From the NCBI GenBank assembly GCA_900556965.1, contig USQV01000001.1:1-30315 (forward strand): a stretch of DNA of 30,315 nucleotides, in the 5' to 3' direction. Of the stretch, positions 7,849 to 14,845 are shown one piece after another (the first letter of the stretch is position 1; each line of letters starts with the position of its first letter). A model generated the notes under the pieces. That model had not been told where the DNA came from and searched no databases. It saw nothing but the letters and a program-made list of their open reading frames with translations. Made by a program: the position numbers and the translations under genes. Origin of the DNA: an uncultured Clostridium sp. (GTDB lineage: Bacteria; Bacillota_A; Clostridia; Lachnospirales; Lachnospiraceae).

Positions 7849-8265
7849 ATGAAGGATAAGGATTGTATTTTCTGTAAAATTGCAAATGGAGAGATCCCGT
7901 CCTCAACCGTTTACGAGGATGAAGATTTTCGTGTGATCCTTGATCTGGGGCCGGCAGCAAAGGGACATGCCCTGATCTTGCCGAAGGAACATTTTAAGGA
8001 TGTCTGCGAATTGGATCCCGCGGTAGCGGCAAAGGTACTTCCGCTCGGAGCAAAAATCGGTGCAGCAATGAAAAAATCCCTTGGCTGTGCAGGCTTTAAT
8101 CTGGTTCAGAATAACGGAGAGGCAGCCGGACAGACGGTATTCCACTTCCATGTCCATGTGATCCCGAGATATGAGGGAGGGCCTTCTATGGTAACATGGA
8201 CTCCGGGATCCGAAAAACCGGAGGTTCTTGCCGAAACGGCAGAGAAGATTAAAAAAGCTTTGTAA
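7849..8265 (+). CDS. HIT family nucleotide-binding hydrolase
   Basis: A 138-residue protein that starts with the HIT-family signature CIFCKIANGEIPSS and carries the histidine triad HFHVHV (His99, His101, His103). HIT proteins of the Hint branch hydrolyse nucleoside phosphoramidates or related AMP esters; one family member is kept in most Firmicutes. The length is standard. ATG 7849 has an ATGGAGG ribosome binding site inside the end of the rhomboid gene, so the pair is coupled. An earlier in-frame ATG-like start at 7825 lies inside the rhomboid gene and is less likely. The sigma factor gene follows after 24 bases. Confidence 0.92.
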   Translation: MKDKDCIFCKIANGEIPSSTVYEDEDFRVILDLGPAAKGHALILPKEHFKDVCELDPAVAAKVLPLGAKIGAAMKKSLGCAGFNLVQNNGEAAGQTVFHFHVHVIPRYEGGPSMVTWTPGSEKPEVLAETAEKIKKAL

Positions 8266-8289
8266 AAAACATTGTACCAGGGAGAAAAT

Positions 8290-8826
8290 ATGCCGCAGAA
8301 TAATACAGAGCTGCTGCAGGATCTGATCAATAAATACGCAAGAATGTATATGAAGTTTGCCTATGAACAGGGCGCGCCTTATGATGATCTGGAAGATATT
8401 GTCATGGACGCGTTCTGGTGTTTTTATAAGTCGGAGTATTTTGGCACACTGGATGAAAAAGAAACGAAAATCATGATGGCCAAAATAGTAAAAAATAAAT
8501 GCATCGACCTGTATCGAAAAAACAGCCATATCGAAACGGCCGGCTATGAGAATTGTGCCGAAGAAATGGATAAGATCAGCTTGAGATCGGGCTGTACTAT
8601 GGAAGCTGCCATAGAGCAATCGGAGCTCAGCTGTCGGATCCGGGAGGCGGTCGAGGCATTGAAAGATATCTGGAGAGAGCCTGTAAAGATGTATTATCTG
8701 GAGGGCAGAACGCCGGAGGAGATATGTAAGGCTCTTGAAATATCTTATGACACCTTGCGGTCAAGACTTTCAAGAGCCAGACGTTGCCTTGAGGAGGATC
8801 TTCGGGATATTAAGGATGCATTTTAA
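8290..8826 (+). CDS. Sigma-70 family (ECF-like) RNA polymerase sigma factor
   Basis: A 178-residue protein. Residues about 10-75 form region 2, with the [16 protein letters not shown] core helix and a following NKCIDLYRK stretch; residues about 115-172 form region 4, a helix-turn-helix ([27 protein letters not shown], split by a turn). There is no region 1 or 3, as in ECF sigma factors. The start at ATG 8290 has a GGGAGAA ribosome binding site; an upstream TTG at 8272 is less likely. Its stop overlaps the stop of murG on the other strand. A DUF4367 membrane protein, a common partner of such sigma factors, lies 1.2 kb downstream with murG in between. Target promoters are unknown. Confidence 0.82.
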   Translation: MPQNNTELLQDLINKYARMYMKFAYEQGAPYDDLEDIVMDAFWCFYKSEYFGTLDEKETKIMMAKIVKNKCIDLYRKNSHIETAGYENCAEEMDKISLRSGCTMEAAIEQSELSCRIREAVEALKDIWREPVKMYYLEGRTPEEICKALEISYDTLRSRLSRARRCLEEDLRDIKDAF

Positions 8827-9890
8827 GATCCGGAGACTTCCTCAATCAGGTTTTTGATGGTTTCTACGGCGTTGTTTAAATGGCTGGTTTCCATAGCCTC
8901 AATAAAACGGCGCCTGTTTTCATAGGTGTTTACAACTGTTTCATACAGGGTATCGTCTGTAAGCTTCTCCTCCTCGAGAACTGCGGAGAAGCCCTGCTTT
9001 GCGAAAGAATTTGCATTTAATATCTGATCACCGCGGCTGGCAGCAGCAGATAAAGGAATTAACACATTAGGTTTCCTAAGAGCCAGTATCTCACATATAG
9101 AGTTTGCACCTGCACGGGAGATGATCATATCGGCAGCGGCAAACAGATGCTTTAAAGGACTGTCAACATATTCATATTGAACATATCCGGGAGTACCGAT
9201 CAGTGATTCGTCCAGATTTCCCTTTCCGCAGATATGGATGACCTGAAACTTTTCCAGAAGTCTGGGAAGAATATGACGAACCGCAGTATTTACCTTAACA
9301 GAGCCGAGACTTCCGCCGATAACAAGGATGATCGGCTTGGCAGCGGAAAGGTTCGTGTACTGCAGACCGGCCATACGATCCCCTTTTAACAGCTCCGCAC
9401 GGATTGGCGAGCCGGTAAGAACTGCTTTATCCTTGGGAAGGTATTTTAAGGTCTCCGGGAAGTTGCAGCATACCTTGCGAGCAGAAGGGATGCACAGCTT
9501 ATTGGCAAGACCCGGTGTCATGTCGGATTCATGAATGATCGTCGGGATATGATAATGTTTGGCTGCAAGGACAACGGGAACCGCTACGAAGCCCCCTTTT
9601 GAGAACAGGACATCGGGCTTGTATTTTTTGATAAGTTTTAAAGCCTCTCCGTATCCTTTTATCACGCGGAAGGGGTCTGTGAAATTTTTCAGATCGAAAT
9701 AGCGGCGTAATTTTCCGGAGGAGATCCCGTCATAGGGGATACCGGAGCCTTCAATTAACTTGCGTTCGATCCCATTGTAGGAGCCGATATAGTGGATATC
9801 GTAACCGGATTCCTTTAAGGATGGGATCAAAGCCAGATTCGGGGTAACATGACCGGCGGTACCGCCGCCGGTGAGTATAATAGTTTTCAT
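8823..9890 (-). CDS. murG: MurG, UDP-GlcNAc:lipid I N-acetylglucosaminyltransferase
   Basis: A 355-residue GT28 enzyme that adds GlcNAc to lipid I to make lipid II at the inner face of the membrane. Seen here: the N-terminal [14 protein letters not shown] loop, the second GGSLGS loop before the C-terminal Rossmann domain, and the UDP-GlcNAc binding region [23 protein letters not shown]. The start at 9890 has GGAGG 8 bases upstream; an ATG five codons earlier overlaps that site. The gene is away from the usual division and cell wall cluster and faces the sigma gene tail-to-tail with overlapping stops. A consensus promoter (9938-9965) serves it directly. No missing motif was noticed, so the gene appears functional. 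Confidence 0.93.
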   Translation of the reverse strand: MKTIILTGGGTAGHVTPNLALIPSLKESGYDIHYIGSYNGIERKLIEGSGIPYDGISSGKLRRYFDLKNFTDPFRVIKGYGEALKLIKKYKPDVLFSKGGFVAVPVVLAAKHYHIPTIIHESDMTPGLANKLCIPSARKVCCNFPETLKYLPKDKAVLTGSPIRAELLKGDRMAGLQYTNLSAAKPIILVIGGSLGSVKVNTAVRHILPRLLEKFQVIHICGKGNLDESLIGTPGYVQYEYVDSPLKHLFAAADMIISRAGANSICEILALRKPNVLIPLSAAASRGDQILNANSFAKQGFSAVLEEEKLTDDTLYETVVNTYENRRRFIEAMETSHLNNAVETIKNLIEEVSGS

Positions 9891-9937
9891 AAACGTTGCC
9901 TCCATGGATTTTCCTGTACGCTTGCTTAACTAGTTTA

Positions 9938-9965
9938 ATAGTAATGAATGAGAAAAAAATGTCAA
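9938..9965 (-). promoter_or_regulatory. Sigma-A promoter for murG
   Basis: On the minus strand TTGACA (9965-9960) is followed after 16 bp by TACTAT (9943-9938). It drives murG, which starts at 9890. The divergent DUF4367 gene begins at 10006; no equally good promoter for it was found in this interval. Confidence 0.6.
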
Positions 9966-10005
9966 CCCCCAAAAAGGAAATAAAAAAGAAGCGAGGTGTT
10001 TCAAC

Positions 10006-11157
10006 ATGACGGATAAGGAAAAGACAGAAGAAGATAAATTCAAACAGATCCTTCAGGATGCCTGTTCCTTTTCGGACGAGCAGCTTCTGAGAGATTTGGA
10101 AAAGGCGGAGAAGGCTCTGGGGGAATTTGAGTTTTCCGGTGCAGAGGAGAGAATCTTTAAAAAGCTCATGGAACGGGAAGCAATAAATACAGAACGGATG
10201 AGGAGAGAGGAAGGCGAAGAAGGCAAGGAGGGAGAAGAAAAAGCAGTAGAGAAAGTGCCGGGGACAGCCGTGGAAAAAGAGCTGAAAACAGTACCGGAGA
10301 AAGAATCGAAAAAAGTTGCGGAAAGAGTATCGGAGGTAGCTTCGCAAACAATCTCGGAAGAAAACACAGACAAAGCTTTGGGAGGAGTTTCGGAAAAGAT
10401 ATCGGAAGCAGCCACGGAGAGAGTACCGGAGAAAGCTCCGGAAGAAGCTTCGGAAAAGAAGCTGGTGGCAGCTTCGCAAACAACCTCGGAAGAAAATGCA
10501 GACAAAGCTTTAGGTGGAGTTTCGGAAAAGATATCGGAGGTGGTTTCGCCAAAAGCACTGGAAGCAGTCACGGCAAAAGCATCGGGAAAAGGCAAAGTGC
10601 TCCGGTTCGGAAGACGGAAACGTATGCTTATGGTTGCTTTGGTCGCTGCCTTTGTGGGAATGCTGGGAGCAAAGGCGGTGGGAGGAAATAGTTATTTCTT
10701 CAGCTCTCGTGAAAAAGATATGGGAATTGTTATGAATAATGGAAGAAATCATAGAGATATAGGAGATCTGAATGAAGCCTATGAGATTGCAAGTCAGAAA
10801 TTGAATATCAAAATTCTGAGGCTGGGATATATTCCAAAGCACATGAAGTTTATAGAAATGGATATCAATGAAAATAAAGCAGTATTTGTTTTTCGATATG
10901 AAAAAGTTAAGGTGCACGTTTTTCAGATACAAAGATTAAAGGAAACTTCATTTGACTTTAATTCAGATTGCGAGCGAGAGGGTATTAATGTTTATAATAA
11001 ATGGTTAGATCAGAATGTCTCTATATGGGAAGAAACAATAGATTCTCAAAAAGGTTATTCGGCTGTGCTGACGATAGATGATGGTGTATATTATATAACA
11101 GGGGCAATTCCCGAGGCAGAAATGAAACAAATCGTAGAAAATTTAAATTTTCACTAA
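10006..11157 (+). CDS. DUF4367 domain membrane protein, putative anti-sigma factor
   Basis: A 383-residue protein in three parts. Residues 1-65 are helical and charged and probably cytoplasmic. Residues about 66-200 are a Glu/Lys/Ser/Ala linker with two copies of one 24-codon unit. One membrane helix follows (about 207-227), then a C-terminal extracytoplasmic domain of DUF4367 type, with GYIPKHMKF near its start and a typical end (TIDDGVYYITG, then an EAEMKQIVENL helix). Proteins of this build often sit beside ECF sigma genes and hold or sense for them; here the nearest sigma gene is at 8290-8826, separated by murG on the other strand. The C-terminal part is richer in A and T than the linker. 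A GAGGTG ribosome binding site precedes ATG 10006. The anti-sigma role is inferred. Confidence 0.65.
   Translation: MTDKEKTEEDKFKQILQDACSFSDEQLLRDLEKAEKALGEFEFSGAEERIFKKLMEREAINTERMRREEGEEGKEGEEKAVEKVPGTAVEKELKTVPEKESKKVAERVSEVASQTISEENTDKALGGVSEKISEAATERVPEKAPEEASEKKLVAASQTTSEENADKALGGVSEKISEVVSPKALEAVTAKASGKGKVLRFGRRKRMLMVALVAAFVGMLGAKAVGGNSYFFSSREKDMGIVMNNGRNHRDIGDLNEAYEIASQKLNIKILRLGYIPKHMKFIEMDINENKAVFVFRYEKVKVHVFQIQRLKETSFDFNSDCEREGINVYNKWLDQNVSIWEETIDSQKGYSAVLTIDDGVYYITGAIPEAEMKQIVENLNFH
10339..10542 (+). repeat. Two 72-bp direct repeats in the DUF4367 linker
   Basis: Positions 10339-10410 and 10471-10542 match at 64 of 72 bases and are 132 bp apart. Each encodes ASQT, SEEN, DKALGGVSEKISE in the same frame. 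Differences are mostly at third positions or give similar residues. This points to a past in-frame duplication of part of the linker. Confidence 0.85.
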
Positions 11158-11212
11158 AAACCTGTCACATTTTGTTTCTCTCCCACGTTTATATGTATAA
11201 AGGAGGAACAAA

Positions 11213-11752
11213 ATGAAGAAAAAAAGACAACTGATTATTATGATGGTATCGCTGCTCCTCACGTTCTGTCTTTTCGGACAGGCGATGGCGGCAGAGCTTA
11301 CCTGGGAGAATGTTCCCGGAAGACACAATGAAAGTATCCTTCTGGATAAATCCCAGAAGCGTTCCAAGGATGAATTCCGGAGAAATGCCCGAGGGGAATT
11401 TTTGGCACAAGGTGTGGCGGAAATCGTAAATCAGCAGAATGGGGATATTCTTGTTTCCATTGATACGATAGCTTACCGAGATGTGGATGCCATCTACCAC
11501 ACGGCTTTTGTAGAATACTGGGAAGAAAAAGATAATGACTGGGTGCAGGTTGGTTACTGGGAATTTGAAAAGCATAAAGAGGATATGCCAAACGGAGAGC
11601 TTTCCTATATGACGCATACCTTTACCCTCACCGGATATCCGCTCAACCGTTACTACCGCGTCCGCGGTCTTCATATGGTACAATGTGGAGATCGTATGGA
11701 AGGCTGTTCCACAGAGACAGATGGTGTTTATATCACCAAAAATGAAATCTGA
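11213..11752 (+). CDS. Small secreted protein, DUF6147-like
   Basis: A 179-residue protein with a clear signal peptide: MKKKRQ, a hydrophobic core (IIMMVSLLLTFCLFG) and a cleavage site near QAMAAE, at about residue 27. The rest is a mixed beta-rich domain with many aromatic residues and a short YYRVRGLH motif near the end; two Cys at about 158 and 165 could form a disulfide. It loosely resembles secreted DUF6147 proteins, but I cannot confirm the family. No enzyme motif is visible. AAAGGAGG lies 5 bases before ATG 11213. It follows the DUF4367 gene by 55 bases in the same direction and may be its target or partner, which is speculation. Confidence 0.65.
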   Translation: MKKKRQLIIMMVSLLLTFCLFGQAMAAELTWENVPGRHNESILLDKSQKRSKDEFRRNARGEFLAQGVAEIVNQQNGDILVSIDTIAYRDVDAIYHTAFVEYWEEKDNDWVQVGYWEFEKHKEDMPNGELSYMTHTFTLTGYPLNRYYRVRGLHMVQCGDRMEGCSTETDGVYITKNEI

Positions 11753-11843
11753 TATATAATAGGGCCCATTATATATAAAAATAGAAAGGTAAGGAGTTGA
11801 TGTTCTGTAAGAGAGGTTTCAAGGGTCTAGCCCACACTTGAAA
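11753..11843 (+). other. AT-rich palindrome and small hairpin after the secreted protein gene
   Basis: TATATAAT (11753-11760) and ATTATATA (11768-11775) are perfect inverted arms around AGGGCCC. A second stem, TTTCAAG (11817-11823) with CTTGAAA (11837-11843), follows. A 13-codon frame with a ribosome-binding-like AAGGAG lies at 11800-11841, but nothing else supports it as a gene. A weak terminator role is possible. Confidence 0.4.
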
Positions 11844-11904
11844 TAGAATTTAATAAAACAGAAATACCAAGAAAAGTAGAATAATAGAAAAAAGATGCTT
11901 CGTT

Positions 11905-11956
11905 ACAGAAATGCCGATTTCAGCACGTCATGAATGCTGAAACCGGCATTTTCTGT
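11905..11956. terminator. Long hairpin between convergent genes
   Basis: Arms 11905-11925 and 11935-11956 pair over about 20 bases with one bulged A and one mismatch around a short loop (CGTCATGAA). On the minus strand a run of T follows at some distance (about 11886-11893). It could end transcription from the TSCPD gene, or from the secreted protein gene on the other side. Confidence 0.5.
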
Positions 11957-11969
11957 ATCCTTATTCGGT

Positions 11970-12019
11970 TATGAGCAAGTAGCGAAGCGGATTGCGAATA
12001 TCCGCTTGACTCCATGCTT
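11970..12019. repeat. Nested palindromic intergenic element
   Basis: An outer stem (GCAAG with CTTGC) encloses an inner 8-bp stem (AAGCGGAT with ATCCGCTT). The motif with GTAGCGAAGCGGA resembles extragenic palindromic repeats seen in many Lachnospiraceae genomes; that family link is from memory and would need a genome-wide check. It lies just 3' of the TSCPD gene. Confidence 0.4.
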
Positions 12020-12037
12020 GCGGTTCGGTTTCGGAAA

Positions 12038-12283
12038 TTACTGCTGTGCCTTGTATTCTTTTAATGCACGGGCCAGCTGATCCGGACATGAGGTAGGACG
12101 GGTGCCGCAGTGGATTCCCTCAATACGGCTGATTACTTCGTTGATATCCATACCTTCTACTAATTTGGAAACACCCTGCAGGTTGCCGTTGCAGCCGCCG
12201 GTAAATTTGACGTTATGAAGCTTATTATCGACTACATCAAAAGAAATTTCACGGGAACAGGTTCCCTGTGTTGTATAAACCAT
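12038..12283 (-). CDS. TIGR03905 family TSCPD domain protein
   Basis: An 81-residue protein with the signature GTRPTSCPDQLARAL near the C-terminus and a conserved TQGTCSREISFDV start. It resembles the TSCPD domain found at the end of B12-dependent ribonucleotide reductases, but occurs here alone, as in many Clostridia. Cys9, Cys35, Cys59 and Cys66 are candidate metal or redox residues. The biological role is unknown. The start at 12283 has AGGAGGT 7 bases upstream on the minus strand and a consensus promoter at 12324-12353. It is transcribed alone, divergent from mtnN. Confidence 0.88.
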   Translation of the reverse strand: MVYTTQGTCSREISFDVVDNKLHNVKFTGGCNGNLQGVSKLVEGMDINEVISRIEGIHCGTRPTSCPDQLARALKEYKAQQ

Positions 12284-12323
12284 AATGTGACCTCCTGATT
12301 ACCTGATTATTTGTGCAGATATG

Positions 12324-12353
12324 ATTATAATCAGAGAATAAAGATTTTGTCAA
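12324..12353 (-). promoter_or_regulatory. Sigma-A promoter for the TSCPD gene
   Basis: On the minus strand TTGACA (12353-12348) and TATAAT (12329-12324) are both perfect consensus boxes, separated by 18 bp, about 40 bases before the start codon. Confidence 0.75.
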
Positions 12354-12468
12354 GAGAAGAAGAATGACGGAGGCTCTATGAAACTTTAAAACGATCCGGC
12401 ATCAGCGAAGCGAACGAATTTTCTCCTCAATAATATGTGGATTATTATATGGATTGCTTTGATTTGGA

Positions 12469-12497
12469 TTGATTTTCTCCCTCACCTTCCGTATAAT
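12469..12497 (+). promoter_or_regulatory. Sigma-A promoter for mtnN
   Basis: TTGATT (12469-12474) and a perfect TATAAT (12492-12497) are separated by 17 bp, 36 bases before ATG 12534. Together with the promoter at 12324-12353 it forms a divergent pair. Confidence 0.75.
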
Positions 12498-12533
12498 AAG
12501 CTGATTAGACAATAATGACAGGAGGAAAAGTAC

Positions 12534-13226
12534 ATGCTGGGTATCATCGGCGCAATGGAAGTGGAAGTAGAAAAGCTTAAGGAAATGATGGACGGGGCAC
12601 AGCAGCAGACTGTGGCCGGAATGGATTTCTTTCAGGGAAAGCTTAAAGGAAAAGATGTAGTTGTGGTTCGTTCCGGAGTTGGTAAGGTCAACGCAGCGAT
12701 CTGCAGCCAGATCCTTGCAGATCTTTATCATGTGGATGGGATCATTAATACAGGAATTGCGGGATCATTAAGAAATGAGATCAATATCGGAGATATCGTG
12801 TTGTCTACCGTAGCGGTTCAGCATGATATGGATGCAACAGGATTCGGATATAAGGCCGGTAAGATCCCGCAGATGGATGTCAGCGAATTTCCGGCGGATG
12901 AAAAGCTTCTGGAGCTCGGAAAGAAATGCTGTGAAAAGGCAAATCCGGACATCCGTACATTTACGGGACGAGTAGCCAGCGGCGATCAGTTTATCAGCAG
13001 CAAGGAGAAGAAAAACTGGATCCGCGATACCTTCGATGCATACTGCACAGAGATGGAGGGAGCTGCGATCGCTCAGGCAGCATATCTGAACCGAATCCCA
13101 TATCTGATCGTTCGTGCAATTTCGGACAAGGCAGACGACAGTGCTCATGTTGATTACAGCGAATTTGAGGCAAAGGCGATCGAGCATTCTGTCCGTCTCA
13201 TGGCTGCCATGGTAGAGGCACTGTAA
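12534..13226 (+). CDS. mtnN: 5'-methylthioadenosine/S-adenosylhomocysteine nucleosidase
   Basis: A 230-residue enzyme of the standard length for this family. It hydrolyses methylthioadenosine and S-adenosylhomocysteine to adenine and the thioribose or ribosyl sugar, and so recycles the by-products of SAM use and feeds AI-2 synthesis where luxS is present. The N-terminal GIIGAMEVEVEKL carries the catalytic glutamate (Glu11, matching Glu12 of E. coli), TEMEGAAIAQ carries the ribose-binding glutamate, and RAISDKAD carries the catalytic aspartate. AGGAGG precedes ATG 12534. It has its own promoter; the next gene, a membrane protein, also has a possible promoter, so the two may be separate units. 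Confidence 0.93.
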   Translation: MLGIIGAMEVEVEKLKEMMDGAQQQTVAGMDFFQGKLKGKDVVVVRSGVGKVNAAICSQILADLYHVDGIINTGIAGSLRNEINIGDIVLSTVAVQHDMDATGFGYKAGKIPQMDVSEFPADEKLLELGKKCCEKANPDIRTFTGRVASGDQFISSKEKKNWIRDTFDAYCTEMEGAAIAQAAYLNRIPYLIVRAISDKADDSAHVDYSEFEAKAIEHSVRLMAAMVEAL

Positions 13227-13287
13227 AAACAGACCTTAAGAATCGAATCCAGACGGTATTTGACGAACGATTTTCGGCTTCTCAATC

Positions 13288-13316
13288 TTCTCAAATGGTT
13301 TCTAAGTGGTTATAAT
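13288..13316 (+). promoter_or_regulatory. Possible promoter for the 309-residue membrane protein gene
   Basis: TATAAT (13311-13316) is perfect; TTCTCA (13288-13293) is a weak -35 box at 17 bp. Just downstream ATCCGGA occurs twice in direct orientation, 3 bases apart (13327-13343). Confidence 0.45.
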
Positions 13317-13363
13317 GGGAACCATCATCCGGAGATATCCGGACGCAGAAAGGGGAGCTATTT

Positions 13364-14293
13364 ATGTTGCAGTTTTTACAGACAGGAAAAGCACTCTATG
13401 TTTTCGCCGTGTTATGCGGGATCGGGATCATGAGCAAGCTTGTAACAGGCAGCCTCTACAAAAGAATGGTAAAAGAAACGGCAAATATGACGCTGACAAA
13501 GAACAGGAATCTGAAGGCGTTAAAGCAAAAGACGGAAAATATGTTTCTGATCAGTCATGGGATCCGAAATGCAGGAGCATACATAGAGAAACAGATGTAT
13601 TGTTTTCGGTTCATGGGAATGGCATTGGATGATTGGGACAATATATCGGTGCAGGCCATGATCCTGTGCTTCCTGACCGGAGGTGCGGCAGCCTTTGGCT
13701 CCTACTGGTATCGGTGTGATTCCTATTATATCGTACTGTACGGAACGCTGGGAATTTTAAGCGGGCTTTTTATGGTTTTGGTAGATAACGGGGCCAATAC
13801 CTCATCGAAACGCCAGCAGCTGGCAGATTGTCTGGTAGATTATGTGGAAAACTCACCGCATCTTCATAAAAATGTGGACAAAGCTCCCGCAAGATCCTCC
13901 GGAATAAGCAGCAGAGTCGGGGACGCCACAGTCAGAAAGGGGCCTGCGGTGGCTGTGCTCGAGAAGGCGGACAAGCCTTTGGGACAGAAGCCGGGAGGCA
14001 GGCTGGCGGTTCTGCCGAAAAAAAAGAGTACGGATAAAGATCCTGACCGGATAAACTTAAAAGAGAGCGGGCGGGGAGAAACACCGGCGGCCGGTGGAGA
14101 TGAGCTTGTAAAGAGTATCGCGTATCTTCGGGAGAGCTTAGATCAGATTGCAGCCAGTCGGGAGCATGCCCGAGGGGAGGATGACTCCGGGGACAAGCCG
14201 TCTGCAGGCGAGAAAGAATCAAAGGCGCACAGAGAGCTGAAGCCGGAAGAAGTCCGACTATTGGGGGAGCTGCTCCAGCAGTACCTTCCTTAA
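13364..14293 (+). CDS. Uncharacterised membrane protein with a long polar tail
   Basis: A 309-residue protein not recognised by family. An N-terminal helix (about residues 8-25) is followed by a basic stretch and two further helices (about 95-115 and 120-140). The rest, about 150-309, is polar, rich in Lys, Gly and Pro and probably disordered until a final helix (ELKPEEVRLLGELLQQYL). The first part, with KRMVKETANM and NMFLISHGIRNAGAYIEKQM, recalls small membrane proteins found in many Lachnospiraceae next to housekeeping genes. The tail is of higher GC than the N-terminal part. AGGGGAG lies 8 bases before ATG 13364. A terminator-like hairpin follows it. No enzymatic motif is visible. Confidence 0.7.
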   Translation: MLQFLQTGKALYVFAVLCGIGIMSKLVTGSLYKRMVKETANMTLTKNRNLKALKQKTENMFLISHGIRNAGAYIEKQMYCFRFMGMALDDWDNISVQAMILCFLTGGAAAFGSYWYRCDSYYIVLYGTLGILSGLFMVLVDNGANTSSKRQQLADCLVDYVENSPHLHKNVDKAPARSSGISSRVGDATVRKGPAVAVLEKADKPLGQKPGGRLAVLPKKKSTDKDPDRINLKESGRGETPAAGGDELVKSIAYLRESLDQIAASREHARGEDDSGDKPSAGEKESKAHRELKPEEVRLLGELLQQYLP

Positions 14294-14327
14294 GGACTGG
14301 CAAAAATCTGCCTAAGGGCAAAAAAAG

Positions 14328-14379
14328 ATGGCAGCGGAGAGCTCCGGCAAAGATCCGGAACTTTCCTGCTGCCATTTCT
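14328..14379. terminator. Shared terminator hairpin between convergent genes
   Basis: ATGGCAGC (14328-14335) pairs with GCTGCCAT (14368-14375), with an inner TCCGG/CCGGA stem. A-rich sequence precedes and T-rich sequence follows, so it could work for the membrane protein gene on the plus strand and for the small gene on the minus strand. Confidence 0.6.
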
Positions 14380-14388
14380 GATTTATTC

Positions 14389-14655
14389 CTATTCCTCGAT
14401 TACATGGATCTCGAGATAATCGAAATCGATCGCTTCAATAAAGCTGTCCTGAGTAAAGCGGGTACGGTCATGAAGCTTGAAATCTCTGATATTGGAATCA
14501 AGCCATATCGGCTGTCCGAGATCAAATTTATGGCAGATCTCCTCGACGGCTTGAAAGACCATAGCGGTGCGGGACATAGAATAGTCGGAGTTTTCGGCAA
14601 CCATATCTTTTATCAGATGATTATCCTTCCATATTTTTCCCCACATACGAAACAT
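14389..14655 (-). CDS. Small conserved protein of unknown function
   Basis: An 88-residue soluble protein without signal or membrane segment. Its pattern (an N-terminal MFRMWGKIWKDN, then a helical region, PIWLDSNIRDFK, a TRFTQDSFIE stretch and the end DFDYLEIHVIEE) is one I associate with a widespread clostridial family of unknown role; no function can be given. AGGAGGT lies 8 bases before the start at 14655 on the minus strand, which is strong support for translation. The open frame on the other strand across the same DNA (14404-14700) lacks such a site and is a shadow. Confidence 0.75.
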   Translation of the reverse strand: MFRMWGKIWKDNHLIKDMVAENSDYSMSRTAMVFQAVEEICHKFDLGQPIWLDSNIRDFKLHDRTRFTQDSFIEAIDFDYLEIHVIEE

Positions 14656-14768
14656 AACATGTTACCTCCTGTAAAAGCGTTCGGACGATGTGTTCTCTAA
14701 GCAGCACGGCCTTCGGTTTTTTCAAGTATAGCGGATCGAAGCGGGAAAGTAAAGAGGCGGAAAAAGAT

Positions 14769-14802
14769 AGGATATGTTTTTATATTTTCGACAACATATC
14801 CT
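14769..14802. promoter_or_regulatory. 10-bp perfect inverted repeat upstream of the coiled-coil gene
   Basis: AGGATATGTT (14769-14778) and AACATATCCT (14793-14802) are perfect arms around a 14-base AT-rich spacer, in the divergent interval between the 88-residue protein gene and the coiled-coil gene. It may be an operator or a stem-loop. No clear -35/-10 pair for either gene was placed here. Confidence 0.5.
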
Positions 14803-14845
14803 TGTAGGATGAAGAAAGTTGTAGTAAGCTATATAGATACAAGTC

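Noticed and set aside
9751..10595. Overlapping minus-strand frames rich in Phe, Arg or Ser across the DUF4367 linker
   Set aside because: They arise from the repetitive Glu/Lys/Ala codons of the real gene and have strongly biased composition.
11800..11841. 13-codon frame with an AAGGAG nearby, possible leader peptide
   Set aside because: The spacing is too short and no regulated gene follows on the same strand before 12534.
14404..14700. Plus-strand frame opposite the 88-residue gene
   Set aside because: The minus-strand gene has a strong AGGAGGT site and a family-like pattern; this frame has neither.
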